Positions 21,731 to 33,795 of a DNA stretch of 64,000 nt are shown in pieces (within the stretch, counting starts at the first letter, position 1; the number at the start of each line of letters is the position of its first letter). Source of the DNA: Polyodon spathula (taxonomy: Eukaryota; Chordata; Actinopteri; Acipenseriformes; Polyodontidae); contig NC_054540.1 of the NCBI RefSeq assembly GCF_017654505.1, positions 35,799,054-35,863,053 on the forward strand, given 5' to 3'. The notes under the pieces were generated by a model that worked only from the letters and a program-made list of their open reading frames with translations, was not told where the DNA came from and made no database searches. A program made the position numbers and the translations under genes.

Positions 21731-23115
21731 CCTTTGTAACAGATTGGTACATCTCTGGGGTCTTCAAGTGGGCACCTTCCATCTTCAGTGTTTCGTTGAC
21801 TAGCCCACGACACCTCAAGAGGGCTCAACAGTCCAGCTTACTTAGACATACAGAAATGTCCTTTCTCAGGTGACCCTGACAGAGCGATGTTCCCCACACA
21901 TGGAGAGCAGTACATTTTACATCAGCTCATTATCGTGGTAACAGTATTACCATTATACAACAAAGGGGGGGGGAGGGATTGTAAGGAGAACAAAATCGAC
22001 AACTGCCAAATGTATGTTTTTGATAAATTTTCTTCCCCCTACATGAGTAAAGTAAGCTGCTCCTGCTTACCTGTACAGGCAGGTTTGTGTTGCATGTGCA
22101 GTCAGACACAGTGTACAGTATAGTGACTATGGAACAGTTTCTCAAACATCCAAGAAAGAGAATGAATGTAATTAAATCAGTGTGGTACAACAGAACAGCC
22201 TCTCTCACTAAAGGTATCAAAATATGATGCAGACTACATTGTCTGGATTTGCTTGCAGTACAAAGAATGTGTTTGGTTTGCTTGGAATATTCACTGGGTA
22301 GGGGTCCTCTGTCAGGGTGTCTCGTGTCATTAGGAATGGACCAATGTAATACAGTTTTATATGGCATCCAAAGAGCTGCACAGAAAAAAAAAAAAAAAAC
22401 ATTCCCAAAGTATCTGTCTGACCGATAGATTTGGGGAGTGATTTCCACAATCGTGGAGCATAGGTTCATAGAACTGGCTATCTAAACCCCTCTCACTTCA
22501 TGAAAAGGTTTAGCCACCCTCAGACAAAATGCTGCTCTGCAGACCAGCACTCGGAGATGACAGTGAACAAGCCGAGATGCAAGGTGCTACTAGATCAGAC
22601 ATGTAACCAAGGGATCAGGTCTATCTGAGCTTTGTAAGAAAGAAGCAAGATTTTACAGTAACATCAGTTCTCTTAAGAACTATTATAAAGTTTAAAAACA
22701 TTAACAAAGAGCTGTGAGAGTAACAATGAGGGCTCCTCCACCATATTTATTGCTATATTATGATGTAAGAGATGCAGAACCTCCACTCTTGATAGAGGGA
22801 GGCACAGCTTTTTATACATACTTTGTGCTTATGTGGCATTTTAAATAGTTCAATACCAGGGTGGCCTCTTGAATCCTTAAGAAAAACAAGGCTGAAATAG
22901 CTGGGCTCACTATCCCAGACAGCTTCCCAAAAGCCCTGCTGTGTTTGTGCAGAGTTAGTTTATGTTTCAAATAAATATGTTTTATACAGCACATACTATA
23001 AAGGTAAAGTTTGTGTCGAAGACAAAGCGAGGATCTCGGAAGCTGCAAAGAAAGAACGCTGGACAGTATCTGCTCTGGAAGCCGCTAGTGTTTTGTTTTT
23101 TTTTGTTGATGTGGC
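21731..23115. other. Intron sequence, no gene seen
   Basis: This may include flanks of the LINE fragment, but nothing is recognisable. Runs of G (21966) and A (22385) occur. Confidence 0.5.
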
Positions 23116-23139
23116 AGGGTTGTCTCGCTCCATCCCGCC

Positions 23140-23339
23140 TCACACATACACACAGATAGACACACGGAACACAGCAGGGGCAGGCACACGCACAGATAGA
23201 CACACAGCACCCAGCAGGGGCAGGCACACACACACACACAGCTCCCAGCAGGGGCAGGCACACACAGGCACACACACACACACACACACATATAGACACA
23301 CACAACACCCAGCAGGGGGCAGGCACACAAACACAAACA

Positions 23340-23378
<39 letters not shown>

Positions 23379-24597
23379 TAGGTGTTGGCAGGTGTCCGTC
23401 AGCACACACACACCATGTGTGTGTGTGTGTGTGTCCCCACAGGCAGCAGGCACACACACACACACAGATACACACACAGCACCCAGCAGGGGGACAGGCA
23501 TAAGGGGGGGGGGGGGTGGACACACACACACACACAGATAGACACACGGCACCCAGCAGGGGGCAGGCACACACACACACACATAGACACTCAACACACG
23601 TCACCCGTGTGGCAGGTCACTCACACACACCCACACAGGCACCCAGTGTGGGGCAGGCACAGGCACACACAAACACACACACACACAGATAAACACACAG
23701 CACCCAGCAGGGGGTCGTAGCAGGCACACACACACACACAGATAGACACACAGCACCACACACACACAGGACACACACACACACACACACACAGATAGAC
23801 ACACAGCACCCAGCAGGCACACACACACACACACACACAGATAGACACACAGCACCCAGCACGGGACAGGCACACACACACACACACACATAGACAGACA
23901 CACAGCACCCAGCAGGGGCAGGTACACACACACACAGAGACACACCGTGCATCCATCAGGGGGCAGGCACACACACGCACAGATAGACACACCATGCATC
24001 CAGCAGGGGGCAGGCACACACACGCACAGATAGACACACCATGCATCCAGCAGGGGCAGGCACACACACGCACAGATAGACACACCATGCATCCAGCAGG
24101 GGGCAGGCACAGATAGACACACACACAGCACAGGGACAGGCACACACACACACACACCAGAGTTAGACACACAGCACCCAGTACGGGACAGGCACATGTG
24201 TGTGGTGTGATAGACACACAGCAGTCGGACAGGGCACACACCACACACCAGTGTGACACACACACAGCACGTGTCAGCACCACACGGGACGTAGGGTCAC
24301 ACCACACACACACACAGATAGACACACAGCACCCAGCACGGGGCAGGTACACACACACACAGAGACACACCGTGCATCCATCAGGGGGCAGGCACACACA
24401 CGCACAGATAGACACACCATGCATCCAGCAGGGGGCAGGCACACACACGCACAGATAGACACACCATGCATCCAGCAGGGGGCAGGCACACACACGCACA
24501 GATAGACACACCATGCATCCAGCAGGGGGCAGGCACAGATAGACACACTTTTCACCCAGCAGGGGGCAGGCACACACACGCACAGATATTCACACAT
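23140..24597. repeat. Complex CA-rich VNTR with higher-order structure
   Basis: About 1.45 kb is built from CACACA runs separated by CAGCACCCAGCAGGGGGCAGG or CATGCATCCAGCAGGGGG cores and ACACAGATAGACACAC linkers, with units of about 45-60 bp. A block starting near 23930 is repeated near 24355 with a 425-bp offset. All frames are open because the repeat contains few stop words; the Cys/Val-rich frames up to 320 codons are not genes. Confidence 0.96.
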
Positions 24598-26224
24598 ATG
24601 TTGCCTAGTTCAGATGGATAATGCCCGTTGTGTAACATTACTGGCTTGCAAATTGAGTAAGCAGGTTTGTTTTTTTTCTGATTTATATTGTTATTATTCT
24701 TATTTGTATTATTGTTGTTGTTTAAGTTATTTATATAAATATAGAAATAGATGAAATACATACATGTAGCATGTGTGTTCTGTGACGATCATGGCTCTTT
24801 TGCATAGTGGTTAAGGCACATTGTGTGCATGATCATAATTAAGGCATTTACTTTTTGCTATTGTCCTAATTACATAGTAGTTTCCAGTGGTCTTTCAGTG
24901 TTGGTAGGGTAAACAGCAGTTTCATTGTTTTTGTGCAGCAAAGGGATGCACTAAAATATACAGAATTCTGAAACAGAACAATTGATTATTTGAGTAAACA
25001 GCTGTGAAAGTAATCATGGTCCATACCTGCCATACTTTTACATTCTCAAAGCTATTAATGGCAATTCATCATTAGAAATTTTCAGAAAAGTTACTAAATC
25101 AGAAATAAACAACTTTGTTATATGGACTTATAAGCAGTCTGTGTCTGCACAGTTCAATATGAGAATCAGCCTGACTGTTTCTGCACAGTTCAATATGAGA
25201 ATCTCTCAGCCTGACTGTTTCTGCACAGTTCATTCCACACCTGCACACAGGTTTGCACAACTTCATCTCAAATTCTTTGTCTGGCAGTTCCACTCTCCAC
25301 ATATAGATGTGCTGTCCCTTTAAGAAGATCCCCCCTCTGCCATCTTCCATGACAACATCTGTGTTTAAAAGGAGGACCCTATGTTGATACTGGCAGGCGT
25401 GACGGAGGTCCCAGCTTAATAATAGATAACCCTGTAATTCCCCTCTGCCCCTGAAAGTAAAAAGCAGAAAAAAGCCAATGAGCCTGAACACCCAGGCCTT
25501 GGAAATACACTGAACAATAACAAACAGGAAAGGAGGCTCACAGGGCCTGTCGCTCAGACAGGATAAACCAACCATCGCCTCCGGAAGAGAGTAGCATTAT
25601 AACACCATTCCTCCGGTCCCTGCCTGTGTGCCCAAACATCAGCCTCTCAGTCTTTCATGTCTACCTGGGAGTTCCCGGGATTAAAACAAGCCTCCAACCC
25701 CCTCCTTTGTTCCCTTTTTGTATAAACAGAGACATTCCGTGCTTCTTGCATGCCATCTTCTTTCCAACAGCCTGGAATGCTTAATGGGGTACTACATACC
25801 TCCAGGGGAGAGAGACGGCCATCGTATCACCATCACCTGAAAGGGGGATGTGAGGATAGGGCCGTGAGTAACGGCAGGCGATAATCACTCTGTAAAATCA
25901 GATTCCCCTTTTACGAGAAAGAGTGGAATTCCAGTTCACTTTTAGCAAATCATTTTGTAAAAAAAAATGATTACATTTTGTTGATATCTGGATCTCACCT
26001 GGCACAAATATATATATTTTGTCAACAGATGAGGTGGTCTTTTTTTTAAATGTATTTCTTATTTCTGGCACCAATCCCTGGTTATAATCATTCATTGGAA
26101 TCTGGGCATTTGATAGATTCTGTAACATATGTACTGAGTGCTGTGTTTCTTTATTTTTTCTTTTTGTGTTTAGTGGTTTTCTTTTGTTCTTTGAATATAA
26201 TGTAAAAAAAAAAGTGCTTGGGAT
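24598..26224. other. Intron sequence with a short tandem duplication, no gene seen
   Basis: A tandem of about 45-48 bp (CTGCACAGTTCAATATGAGA) occurs 2-3 times at 25143-25230. No coding exon is recognised. Confidence 0.55.
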
Positions 26225-26849
26225 TTTGTTGTCACATGCACACTTTGACCAGTCTTGGCCATAAAAGCCTGTAGATCTTGTCAAGTTGCCATTGGACTCT
26301 TGGTAGCCTCTCTGATCAGTCTCCTTCTTGCTTGGTCATCCAGTTTGGAGGGACGGCCTGATCTAGACAGGGTCTTGGTGGTGCCATACACCTTCCACTT
26401 CTTAATAATCACTTTGACTGTGCTCCAAGGGATATTCAGGGCCTTTGATTTTTTTTATACCCATCCCCTGTGCCTTTCAACAACTTTGTCCCGGAGTTCT
26501 TTTGAAAGTGCCTTGGTGCTCATGGTTGAGTCTTTGCTTTGAAATGCACTACCCAACAGAGGTGGAGGCCACTTAACTTGGTGTGTGATTTTGAAGGCAA
26601 TTGGTTACATCTGAGCTAATTTAGGATTGCTATTACAAGGGGGTGGACACTTATCCAACCAAGCTATTTCAGTTTTTATTTTTAATTAATTTTCTACAAA
26701 TTTGTAGAATATGTTTTTCACTTGGAAGTTGTGGGGTAGGATGTGTAGATAAATGAAAAAATATATATTTTAATGCATTTCAATTCCAGGCTATAAGGCA
26801 ACAAAAGGTAAACATTTTGAAAGTGGGTGTAGACTTTCTATAGGCACTG
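26225..26849 (-). mobile_element. Tc1-like transposon, family 2, N-terminal half only
   Basis: The right tip CTTTCTATAGGCACTG ends at 26849, followed by TA, and the last 290 bases match the right side of the copy at 8827-9908. On the minus strand, remnants of the DNA-binding domain are readable around 26250-26525 (the GRPSKLDD-type region and a GIKKI-type helix), with stops. The catalytic domain is absent. This complements the 8827 copy, which retains only the catalytic part. Confidence 0.75.
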
Positions 26850-27229
26850 TACATCATGGTCATAGCGATAGCTCTGCTCTAATTCTAAATTTTCAGCCAT
26901 GGCTGGAGATGTATGTTACTTTAAATGCAAAACAAATTTGAAGGCATTTCTTTCAATTCACAAAGCTGGTTCCATCAGTTTTAAGATTAAAGATCTCTCT
27001 CTAATATTTAATTAGCATTCATTTGTTCAAGGAACATATAACTGTTACTCAGTGAATGGTTTGCTTTATTTTCAAGTTGCAAAACAATACCCTTTTAAAA
27101 GAAACTGATAAGAAAATATCCAGTTTAATTTGAAATGTAGTAAGGTGAGTGATAAACTAACTCTGTTGTGGTTGAGCAGTTGGTTCAAACAATTATTATT
27201 ATATATTTTTTAATTTAGTACTCCCCAAT
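26850..27229. other. Intron sequence, no gene seen
   Basis: AT-rich, with nothing recognised. Confidence 0.5.
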
Positions 27230-27540
27230 TAGTTTTTCCCTGTTTTTTTCCAAATTTGAAATGCCCTATTAGGCTTATTTAGGCTCAGCCCACCACCACC
27301 AACCCTGTGTTGACTTGGGAGCGGCGAAGACAGACACATGCTGTCCTCTGAAGTGTGTGCTGTCAGCCAACCACTTCTTTTCAGTCTGCAGGCCCGCCAT
27401 GCAGCCAGCCCAGAGCTACAGTGTCAGAGGACAACGCAGTTCTGGGCAGTTTACAGGCAAACCGCAAGGACCAGGGCAGTCTACACGGGTCGCTGGTGTG
27501 CAGTGAACGAAGGGCACCCTGGCTGACCTAAAATTTTAAA
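27230..27540 (+). repeat. SINE-like dispersed repeat, family S1
   Basis: The GC-rich body contains TTAGGCTCAGCCCA, TGCTGTCCTCTGAAGTGTGT and CCCAGAGCTACAGTGTCAGA. It matches, in inverted orientation, the copy at 44330-44640, which has the same words with few changes. Shared length is about 300 bp. I associate it with sturgeon genomes, from memory only. Confidence 0.7.
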
Positions 27541-27544
27541 TCCC

Positions 27545-27590
27545 GAGATTAATCTTGATTCATTTTTTTAATCGCTTGACAGCCCAGGTT
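27545..27590 (-). repeat. Fragment of the repeat at 19959
   Basis: TTTTTTAATCGCTTGACAGC is the inverted tip of the GCTGTCAAGCGATT repeat. Confidence 0.45.
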
Positions 27591-28485
27591 TTTAAGTATC
27601 TAAGCGATTATACCACCCTGACCATTCTCTTGCAATTCCCAAAGCGGAGGGTATTATTGCGTTAAAGTGGGCTGAAATTTGGACCTGTGTTTAAAGACTA
27701 TTAGAGCAACACCACATTGTTATATGAAACAGTGACAGGTAGAATAATGTGCACCCCAGGTACCAGAATATTACCAAATGACACACCTCTATTGCATGGC
27801 ACTGCACTAGAAAATTGGGTAGGGCAACTTAAGGAACATATATCCCTCCCAATAGATCCCAGTTAGATGAACACGGTCCAAGATGATCATAATGATAAAT
27901 TTCAAACCAAAACAATAAAACTGTAGTAATAGAATACAAACAGAGCGAGCTCTGGTCTCAGTGGGATAGACACTTGAGCCCCATACATAAGTTTCATCCC
28001 TCAAGCACAAGATGTTCACAAGACATGCACAGCATTTGAAGTGCAAGCAGTGTCCATACATGTGTGTAAGTAAGTAGTTTTTAATGAATTTCTCTCAGAA
28101 ATGTGTTGTTATTAAGCAGATAATATACTGTGAGAATGGAAGACAGGACGGCATGACTCCAGTTATTTTCATCCTTGCACATTACATTTTTGCCAGTGTT
28201 CTGGGTGTCTGTGAAATTCTGTCTCTGCCTATCCCATGCCCCGGATAGTAAGCTCAGAATAGACATACTGCACACACCCCTGACACAGAAGAATAAGAAA
28301 AGACAGAAATTGATGCAAAAATCCTCCACTCTAATGGGTTTTTTTCTAAACTCTTTACAGTATGAAATAATCTTACACATTGAAATGTCAATGAAGACAT
28401 GTGGTAATGAGGTCTCAGGTAGGTTAATGATTACTGCACAGTTTTTTTAACTCAATTAGTTTTTTTCTACGCATTAATGTATTTT
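27591..28485. other. Intron sequence, no gene seen
   Basis: Nothing recognised on either strand. Confidence 0.5.
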
Positions 28486-28488
28486 TTG

Positions 28489-29185
28489 AGGGGCTCCTGA
28501 GTGGCGCATCCAAGGTGCTCCATGTGGAGTGCAGGATGTGCCCTATAGCCTGGGGCCGGTTTTTCAAAACGTAATCCAATCAAGTGATCTGGATTTTGTA
28601 ATCCTATATATTGTGATCCAGATTCCTTTAATAACAAAACTAATTTCATAATTGTAATTATTTGTAATGTGGATAGAAGTAATCCTGCAGTGAAGTTTCT
28701 GAAAAAACTGATCAAAGTGATCCAGATAATATAAATCTGGAACACAAAATCCGGATCACTGTTATCTAGATTGAAAGTTTTGAAAAACTGGCACCTGGAG
28801 ATCGCAGGTTCGAATGTCACTGCCGATCGTGATCGGGGGGTTCCTAGGGGGTGGCGCACAATAGGCTGAGCGCCGCCCGGGTAGGGAGGGCTTAGGTTGG
28901 CAGGGGAATCTATGGTTCACCGTGCACCAGTGACCCCTGGTGCTAAAAGGGCGCTTGCGGTTCTGCAGTGGAGCCATCAGATCTGTGTTGTCCATCGGCA
29001 CTATTTGTCTGATGGCCTCACTGTTGATCCGCAGTGCAAAAAATGATGAAGTGGCAGGAACATGTTTTGGAGGATGCGTGTTCCAGCCTCCGTTTCCCGA
29101 GTCGCCAGGGGGTTGCAGCAGTGAACCGGGATACAAATAACAATTGGGAATTCCAAGTTGGGGAGAAAACCGGGGTTAAAAAAAA
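28489..29185 (+). repeat. tRNA-derived SINE, interrupted by a MITE
   Basis: The head GGGGCTCCTGAGTGGCGCAT and a B-box-like GGTTCGAATG at about 28807 identify a tRNA-derived SINE. The body (GGTAGGGAGGGCTTAGGT, CACCGTGCACCAGTGACCCC) and the tail CAAATAACAATTGGGAATTC follow. The unit is split at CCTGG|AGATCG by a 240-bp insertion. A short duplication AAGAGTGTTGGAAAAAC lies at the 3' edge (29190-29245). I recall closely similar SINEs in sturgeon and paddlefish. Confidence 0.75.
28556..28793. mobile_element. MITE nested in the SINE
   Basis: The tips GGCCGGTTTTTCAAAAC and GTTTTGAAAAACTGGCA are inverted repeats of about 16 bp. CCTGG is found on both sides (about 28550 and 28794), and removing the insert restores a continuous SINE. 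The body is AT-rich with several ATCCAGAT-like words in both orientations, suggesting a fold-back. No coding sequence. Confidence 0.75.
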
Positions 29186-29199
29186 AACCAAGAGTGTTG

Positions 29200-30269
29200 G
29201 AAAAACACTTTGTTTTTTGTTTGTTTTCCCAAGAGTGTTGGAAAAACAAACAAAAAAAAAAAAACCTTGTGATGTTTCAGTCAGCTGGAGCTTGGAGACC
29301 TGGAAGGTTCTAACACTTATCTTCAGGGGAAGTTATATTTAAGTTCCCTTGAGTAAATTCTGAATAACTGTTTGTACAAACATATCTAATCTGGAAAAGG
29401 ATTGTTCATTGAAAAACATTAATATATACATGTTTATCATAATCAGGGTTTTGGATTAGGGATTTGGAAAAGCATTGCATTTCCCCATTAAATTGTATAA
29501 CCTGAGAAACCCTGTACACTTCAATAAATTAGGAAGCATGTGGTACAGAATCACCTTAAGAGAGAAGATCAAACATTTCCAGTTTGGTTTCATAAATATG
29601 AAACACAATACATTTCAGTGAAGATAGGGGATGCAAATGAGTCAAATGAAAGACTTGTTTATTAATGTTCTCTGCAAACTAGACGAAGTACAGTGTGTTG
29701 GGGGGCTGTCCTTATCTTAGTTTCAAACCTCATTATATATTGAGGGCTTCAGGACTGTAGTGTATTGTTTTTAAACCACTGTTTTGACACTCTGCTAAGG
29801 CCCTATCAGTGTCCAGGAAAAGAACCATACAAGGATAACTGCCTCAATATACTGGCATGTGTGTAGTTGTACCATCTGTGTACAGTACTTCAGCATGGCA
29901 GTGTTTGAATGAGTCCAGCAGCTGGATACAGGTTTTCTCATCCTCAATACTTAAGACCATCTTCAAAGGGCCAATTAGATGGAAATCCAGACACTGTTAG
30001 GCTGTGTACTATTGTGACAAGTGAATGTCGATACAGCATGCAGGGGGCCGGAGTCTGAACCGCCCATTCATCATGGAACTTTAGATTATAAAGGACGAGC
30101 ACAAGGGTAGTTTGCATGGGGAACATATTAGCCTGAACCACATCAGACCCCTTGGGGCCTAAAGGAAAAACAGGCACTGTAAATCTTTATTTATTTATTT
30201 ATTTTAAAAACAAAACCAAAAAAACTGTGTGTTACCTGAAAGCACATTTTGTATTTGTATCTAATAGAG
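29200..30269. other. Intron sequence, no gene seen
   Basis: Only short repeats (TTTATTTATTT near 30190). No exon recognised. Confidence 0.5.
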
Positions 30270-31025
30270 CTTTTTGGCCTCAACGCCAAGCACTATGTTT
30301 GGCGCAAGCCTAACACCGCACATCATCCTGAGAACACCATCCCTACACGTGAAGCATGGTGGTGGCAGCATCATGCTATGGGGATGCTTCTCTGCATCAG
30401 GGTCTGGAAAGCTCATGAAGATAGGCAAAATGGATGCAGCAAAGTACAAAGAAATCCTGGAGGAAAACCTGCTGAAGTCAGCAAGAGACCTGGAGAAGAC
30501 TTGGGAGAATGACAGGGCAATGACCTCAAACATACAACCAAAGCCACACGAGTGGCTTAAAAACAAAAAGGTCAATGTCCTGGGGTGGCCCAGTCAAAGC
30601 CCAGACCTCAATCCAATTGAGAATATTTGGAAAGAGTTGAAAATTGCCATTCACCAAAGGTCCTCATCCAACATGACTGAGCTTGAGCAATTTTGCAAAG
30701 AAGAATGGGCAAATATTGCAGTGTCCAGATGTGCAAAGCTGGTAGAGACTTATCCAAATAGACTCATAGCTGTAATTGCTGCCAAAGGTGCCTCTACCAA
30801 ATATTGGCTCAAGGGGGTGACTACTTATGCAATCAATTATTTTCTGTTTTGTATTTTTAATGAATTTAGAACAATTTGTAGATTTCATTTTTCACTTTGA
30901 CATTATGGACTTTTTTGTGTTGATCAGTGGCAAAAACTCCTAAGTAAATCCATTTTGATTCCATGTTGTAACACAATAAAATGTGGAAAAGTTCAAGAAA
31001 GGGTGAATACTTTTGAGAGCCACTG
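30270..31025 (+). mobile_element. Tc1-like transposon, family 3, 5'-truncated
   Basis: The right tip GAATACTTTTGAGAGCCACTG ends at 31025, followed by TA. No left tip is present. The open frame 30274-30900 encodes the catalytic domain, with GGGSIMLWGCFSASGSGKL, LGWPSQSPDLNPIENIWKEL (third catalytic residue Glu) and the C-terminal KGASTKYW. The second Asp region is altered: NDPKH is replaced by NIQPKPH, so the second catalytic Asp appears lost. The open frame therefore does not mean activity. Confidence 0.83.
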
Positions 31026-31027
31026 TA

Positions 31028-32028
31028 AATGTGGCATATGGAGAAAAGTGGTCTATTTTTAGAAGCCGCAACACATGTAATGCATAGTCGATTAATTTAG
31101 AAGAACATTTTGTAGAAAAAGTATTAGACAAATTTAGAACATTTGGAAGTTAAAAGTAATACATTATTATCGAATGTATTCTTTTAAGTAACTTCTATAC
31201 AGTACGATATTAAGAAAAAAAGCACTGTTAAATAAATCAGTTTTAAAGTTGCAAATCCATTTTCTGCACAGAAATACAGAGATTTTCTTTCAGAGAGGTT
31301 GATGAACGAGATCTCTTAGCAATAGCCATGACGACAGGTGCCCAGCACAGGGGTATATCTAAATCAGCCAATAATGTTACTTATAAGAGAATTGTACATT
31401 TAAACACTGTGACAGTAAATGCTCAGATGACACAGGATTCCCCACTGTGTCACTGTATGCATTCACAGGCAACTACAGTAATAGAACTGCAAACCACTTC
31501 CTTTGTACTGTAGTCCGTATACAGTCTTACGTGTTTGCTGGTAAGTTAGCCACAACCTTCCTTGTCTGCCGTTCCCTCTGGGTGGTGGACAGGAATCACT
31601 CTGCCTGCCCCAGTGATGCTCTGGGGGGGTTCTCTTATAAACACTGTAAAGCTGCAAAGTGCTAATACTGAGCAGATCAAAGCCTGTGCGCTGGGGAGGC
31701 ATGCCACCTATTAAAATGGGAATGCATTGGTTTTTAACCATTTGAAACTGGACAACTGCTCATACAATTGTACCGTAATTCTTTCAATATAACATACACT
31801 CTTTTTACGAATTTTCGAAGTATGGTGGTGTGCTATGTACAGGCCTGGTGTATATTTGTGTGCAGTTTACATGTTTACATGTAGCATAAGTCCCAGCCTA
31901 CACAAATTCCAACTTGTTTTTCTTGCAGCTGTCAGAAAAAGCTGATGTTACCGTTAGTCTTTTGAGAAGACTTCAGAAAGTTTAGACAGCTTATGCTTAA
32001 TTGATATATACATACAAACACACACACA
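31028..32028. other. Intron sequence, no gene seen
   Basis: Nothing recognised; a short CA run precedes the next element. Confidence 0.5.
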
Positions 32029-32743
32029 CAGTGGTTTGCAGAAGTATTTACCCTGCAAAGTTTTCACATTTTGTTGGCACTTTAGAGTACTCTACAACGC
32101 TTTCAAATTAGACTTTACATGTAGAATCTGCACAAACTATTCTACATTGATAAAGTTAAAAAAATGCAGTTAGAATATAAATAAGAAAGAATTACAGAGA
32201 AAAACAGATTAATCTCAATTGCATAAGTATTCGACCCCTTTGCTACTGCAGCCCTAAATCAGCTCAGGTGCAAATGATTTGTTTGAAAGGTCACAAAATT
32301 AGTGAAATGCTTTCAACCTGTGTGTACTCAAAGTGGTTTAACTTGTAGATAATTTCCCTCAGGTATATAAAGACTTTCAAGCTGCAACTCACATAGCGAT
32401 CCAACACAGACCAACAACCATGAAGACCAAGGAGCTTTCTAAACAAATTAAAGGATAAAGTGGTAGAGAGGCACAGAGCAGGAGAAGGGTACAAGAAAAT
32501 TTCAAAGGCTCTGATTATCCCTCAGTCCATCATTAAGGGGCCGAATACTTGTGCAACCAGTAAATTGAATTTTGTACATTTTCTTTGCAAGTTTTGCTGA
32601 CATTTAACCTCCTTCTCATATAAGTGTTCAGTTTAACCACTACAGCTTTGAATAAAAAAATGTCCTTTGAAAAACTGTGCATACATTATTTGTAATTCAA
32701 CAAAATGTGACATTATTGGGGTGAATACTTCTGCAAACCACTG
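32029..32743 (+). mobile_element. Non-autonomous Tc1/mariner-like element, 715 bp
   Basis: Perfectly matched tips CAGTGGTTTGCAGAAGTATT (32029) and AATACTTCTGCAAACCACTG (ending 32743), with TA on the right. Inside, a remnant of the transposase start is visible near 32420-32530 (ATGAAGACCAAGGAGCTTTC and AGAGAGGCACAGAGCAGGAG, a KELS...ERHRAG-type helix). The catalytic part is deleted. Confidence 0.88.
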
Positions 32744-32745
32744 TA

Positions 32746-33682
32746 TGTATAAACACAGTCTAAAGTATGATTGATCCTACTAAGTATTACTCCTCGCTTT
32801 ACCAGGCATGTTCATTATTCAAAGAGTGTGTGTTATACAAGGCGGTACAGTTTCACCTGAGACAGACACCAGAGGTATGTTCTAGCACTTCATTAAGCAC
32901 CACAGTCATACTGGCACACTCTAATATAACTCAGAGTTGAGAACCATTAATTATTTTGGGGTGGGGTGGAGCCAGGGTTTCTTGGTTTTATATCATTTTT
33001 AATATTTGCAGCAGCGTCGATGAAGCACTGAGGTGTCTAGCTGCTACAAGTGAAGAAAGACACAGTGACATGAAATTAAGTGCTTATGTAGGGTTAAAAT
33101 CGACTTTGAATCCTGGCTCGAAAAGATGGCGTCCGCTGTGGTACCCTGGTGTTGGTGTCGTGCTCTGCTGGGGTACCCCGGCTTTTTAAAGCTTTAGAAT
33201 GTGTTTCTTGCATTATCTTTATAACATAATGAAAATCTTGTGGGTTTTACTTCTTTCATGTTTGTTTTTTTACACTAATTCAGGATATTAAATATTATGA
33301 ATACAACGCAAAAAAAGTTACTTCCTGGTTCCTGTGCTGTAGGTCACATTGTCTTGTTGCCACTGGACCATTGGAATGAGTTTGATCTATAGCACAGGAC
33401 GTGATATGGTTCCAGGAAGCAGCAACAACGTTTCATCCATAGCGTTGTCTTTGAGATTCCTGCATAGTCCAAACTGAGGCATAAAATACAAACAAGGAAC
33501 TGAGCAAACGCGCAACGGGACCAGTAATGACATTGCTAGTGACGAAACATTGGCTGGCATTCCTTTAACTAAAATAATTTAGTTTCTGTCCTTGTTGTGT
33601 GTAATGAACTGCACGTAACAAACACTTGAGGTCAATTGTCCGTGTGTCACTGCTTATACCTGCTGTCTGTGTCTCTTTCCAG
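32746..33682. other. End of the giant CACNA2D4 intron
   Basis: An imperfect inverted repeat (TTCCTGGTTCCTGTGCTGTA near 33322 against TATAGCACAGGACG...TTCCAGGAA near 33385-33420) may be a short MITE. The tract ending CTCTTTCCAG at 33682 is the acceptor. Confidence 0.6.
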
Positions 33683-33795
33683 GATGTTCGTGGTTCAGCA
33701 GATCACTAACAGTAACCTGCTGCTGGTGGTGACTCAAGCCGACTGTGACTGCAGTCTCTACCCCCTAATCACACTTGAACCACATGAAGTCAAAT
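33683..33795 (+). CDS. CACNA2D4: CACNA2D4 exon (window exon 6)
   Basis: With two carried-over bases the exon reads KMFVVQQITNSNLLLVVTQ, then ADCDCSLYPLITLEPHEVK and the first base of a Tyr codon. FVVQQIxNSNLLLxVT and CDCS are characteristic of alpha2delta-4. There is no GT donor at the place where homology ends; instead ATATCCTTT starts at 33796, the consensus of a U12-type AT-AC intron. Using it makes the next exon join in frame to give Y-N-A-S-V-K. Confidence 0.92.

Larger units (their letters stand above)
11004..33682 (+). other. 22.7-kb CACNA2D4 intron filled with mobile elements
   Basis: The donor is GTAAGA at 11004 and the acceptor CTCTTTCCAG at 33682. The flanking exons join in frame (AA|G, Lys). 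Inside are a DIRS element, two solo LTRs, SINEs, Tc1 copies, a LINE fragment and a large CA-rich VNTR, all annotated separately. No host gene was found inside; LRTM2, which in human lies within CACNA2D4, is not visible here. Confidence 0.8.

Noticed and set aside
23085..24597. Long open frames up to 320 codons rich in Cys and Val, and Thr/His-rich frames on the other strand
   Set aside because: They are the translation of the CA-rich VNTR; all frames are open and no splice or start context supports a gene.
23115..24600. CRISPR-like array of repeated cores with spacers
   Set aside because: The host is a vertebrate, the spacers are CA runs, and unit length varies; it is a minisatellite.
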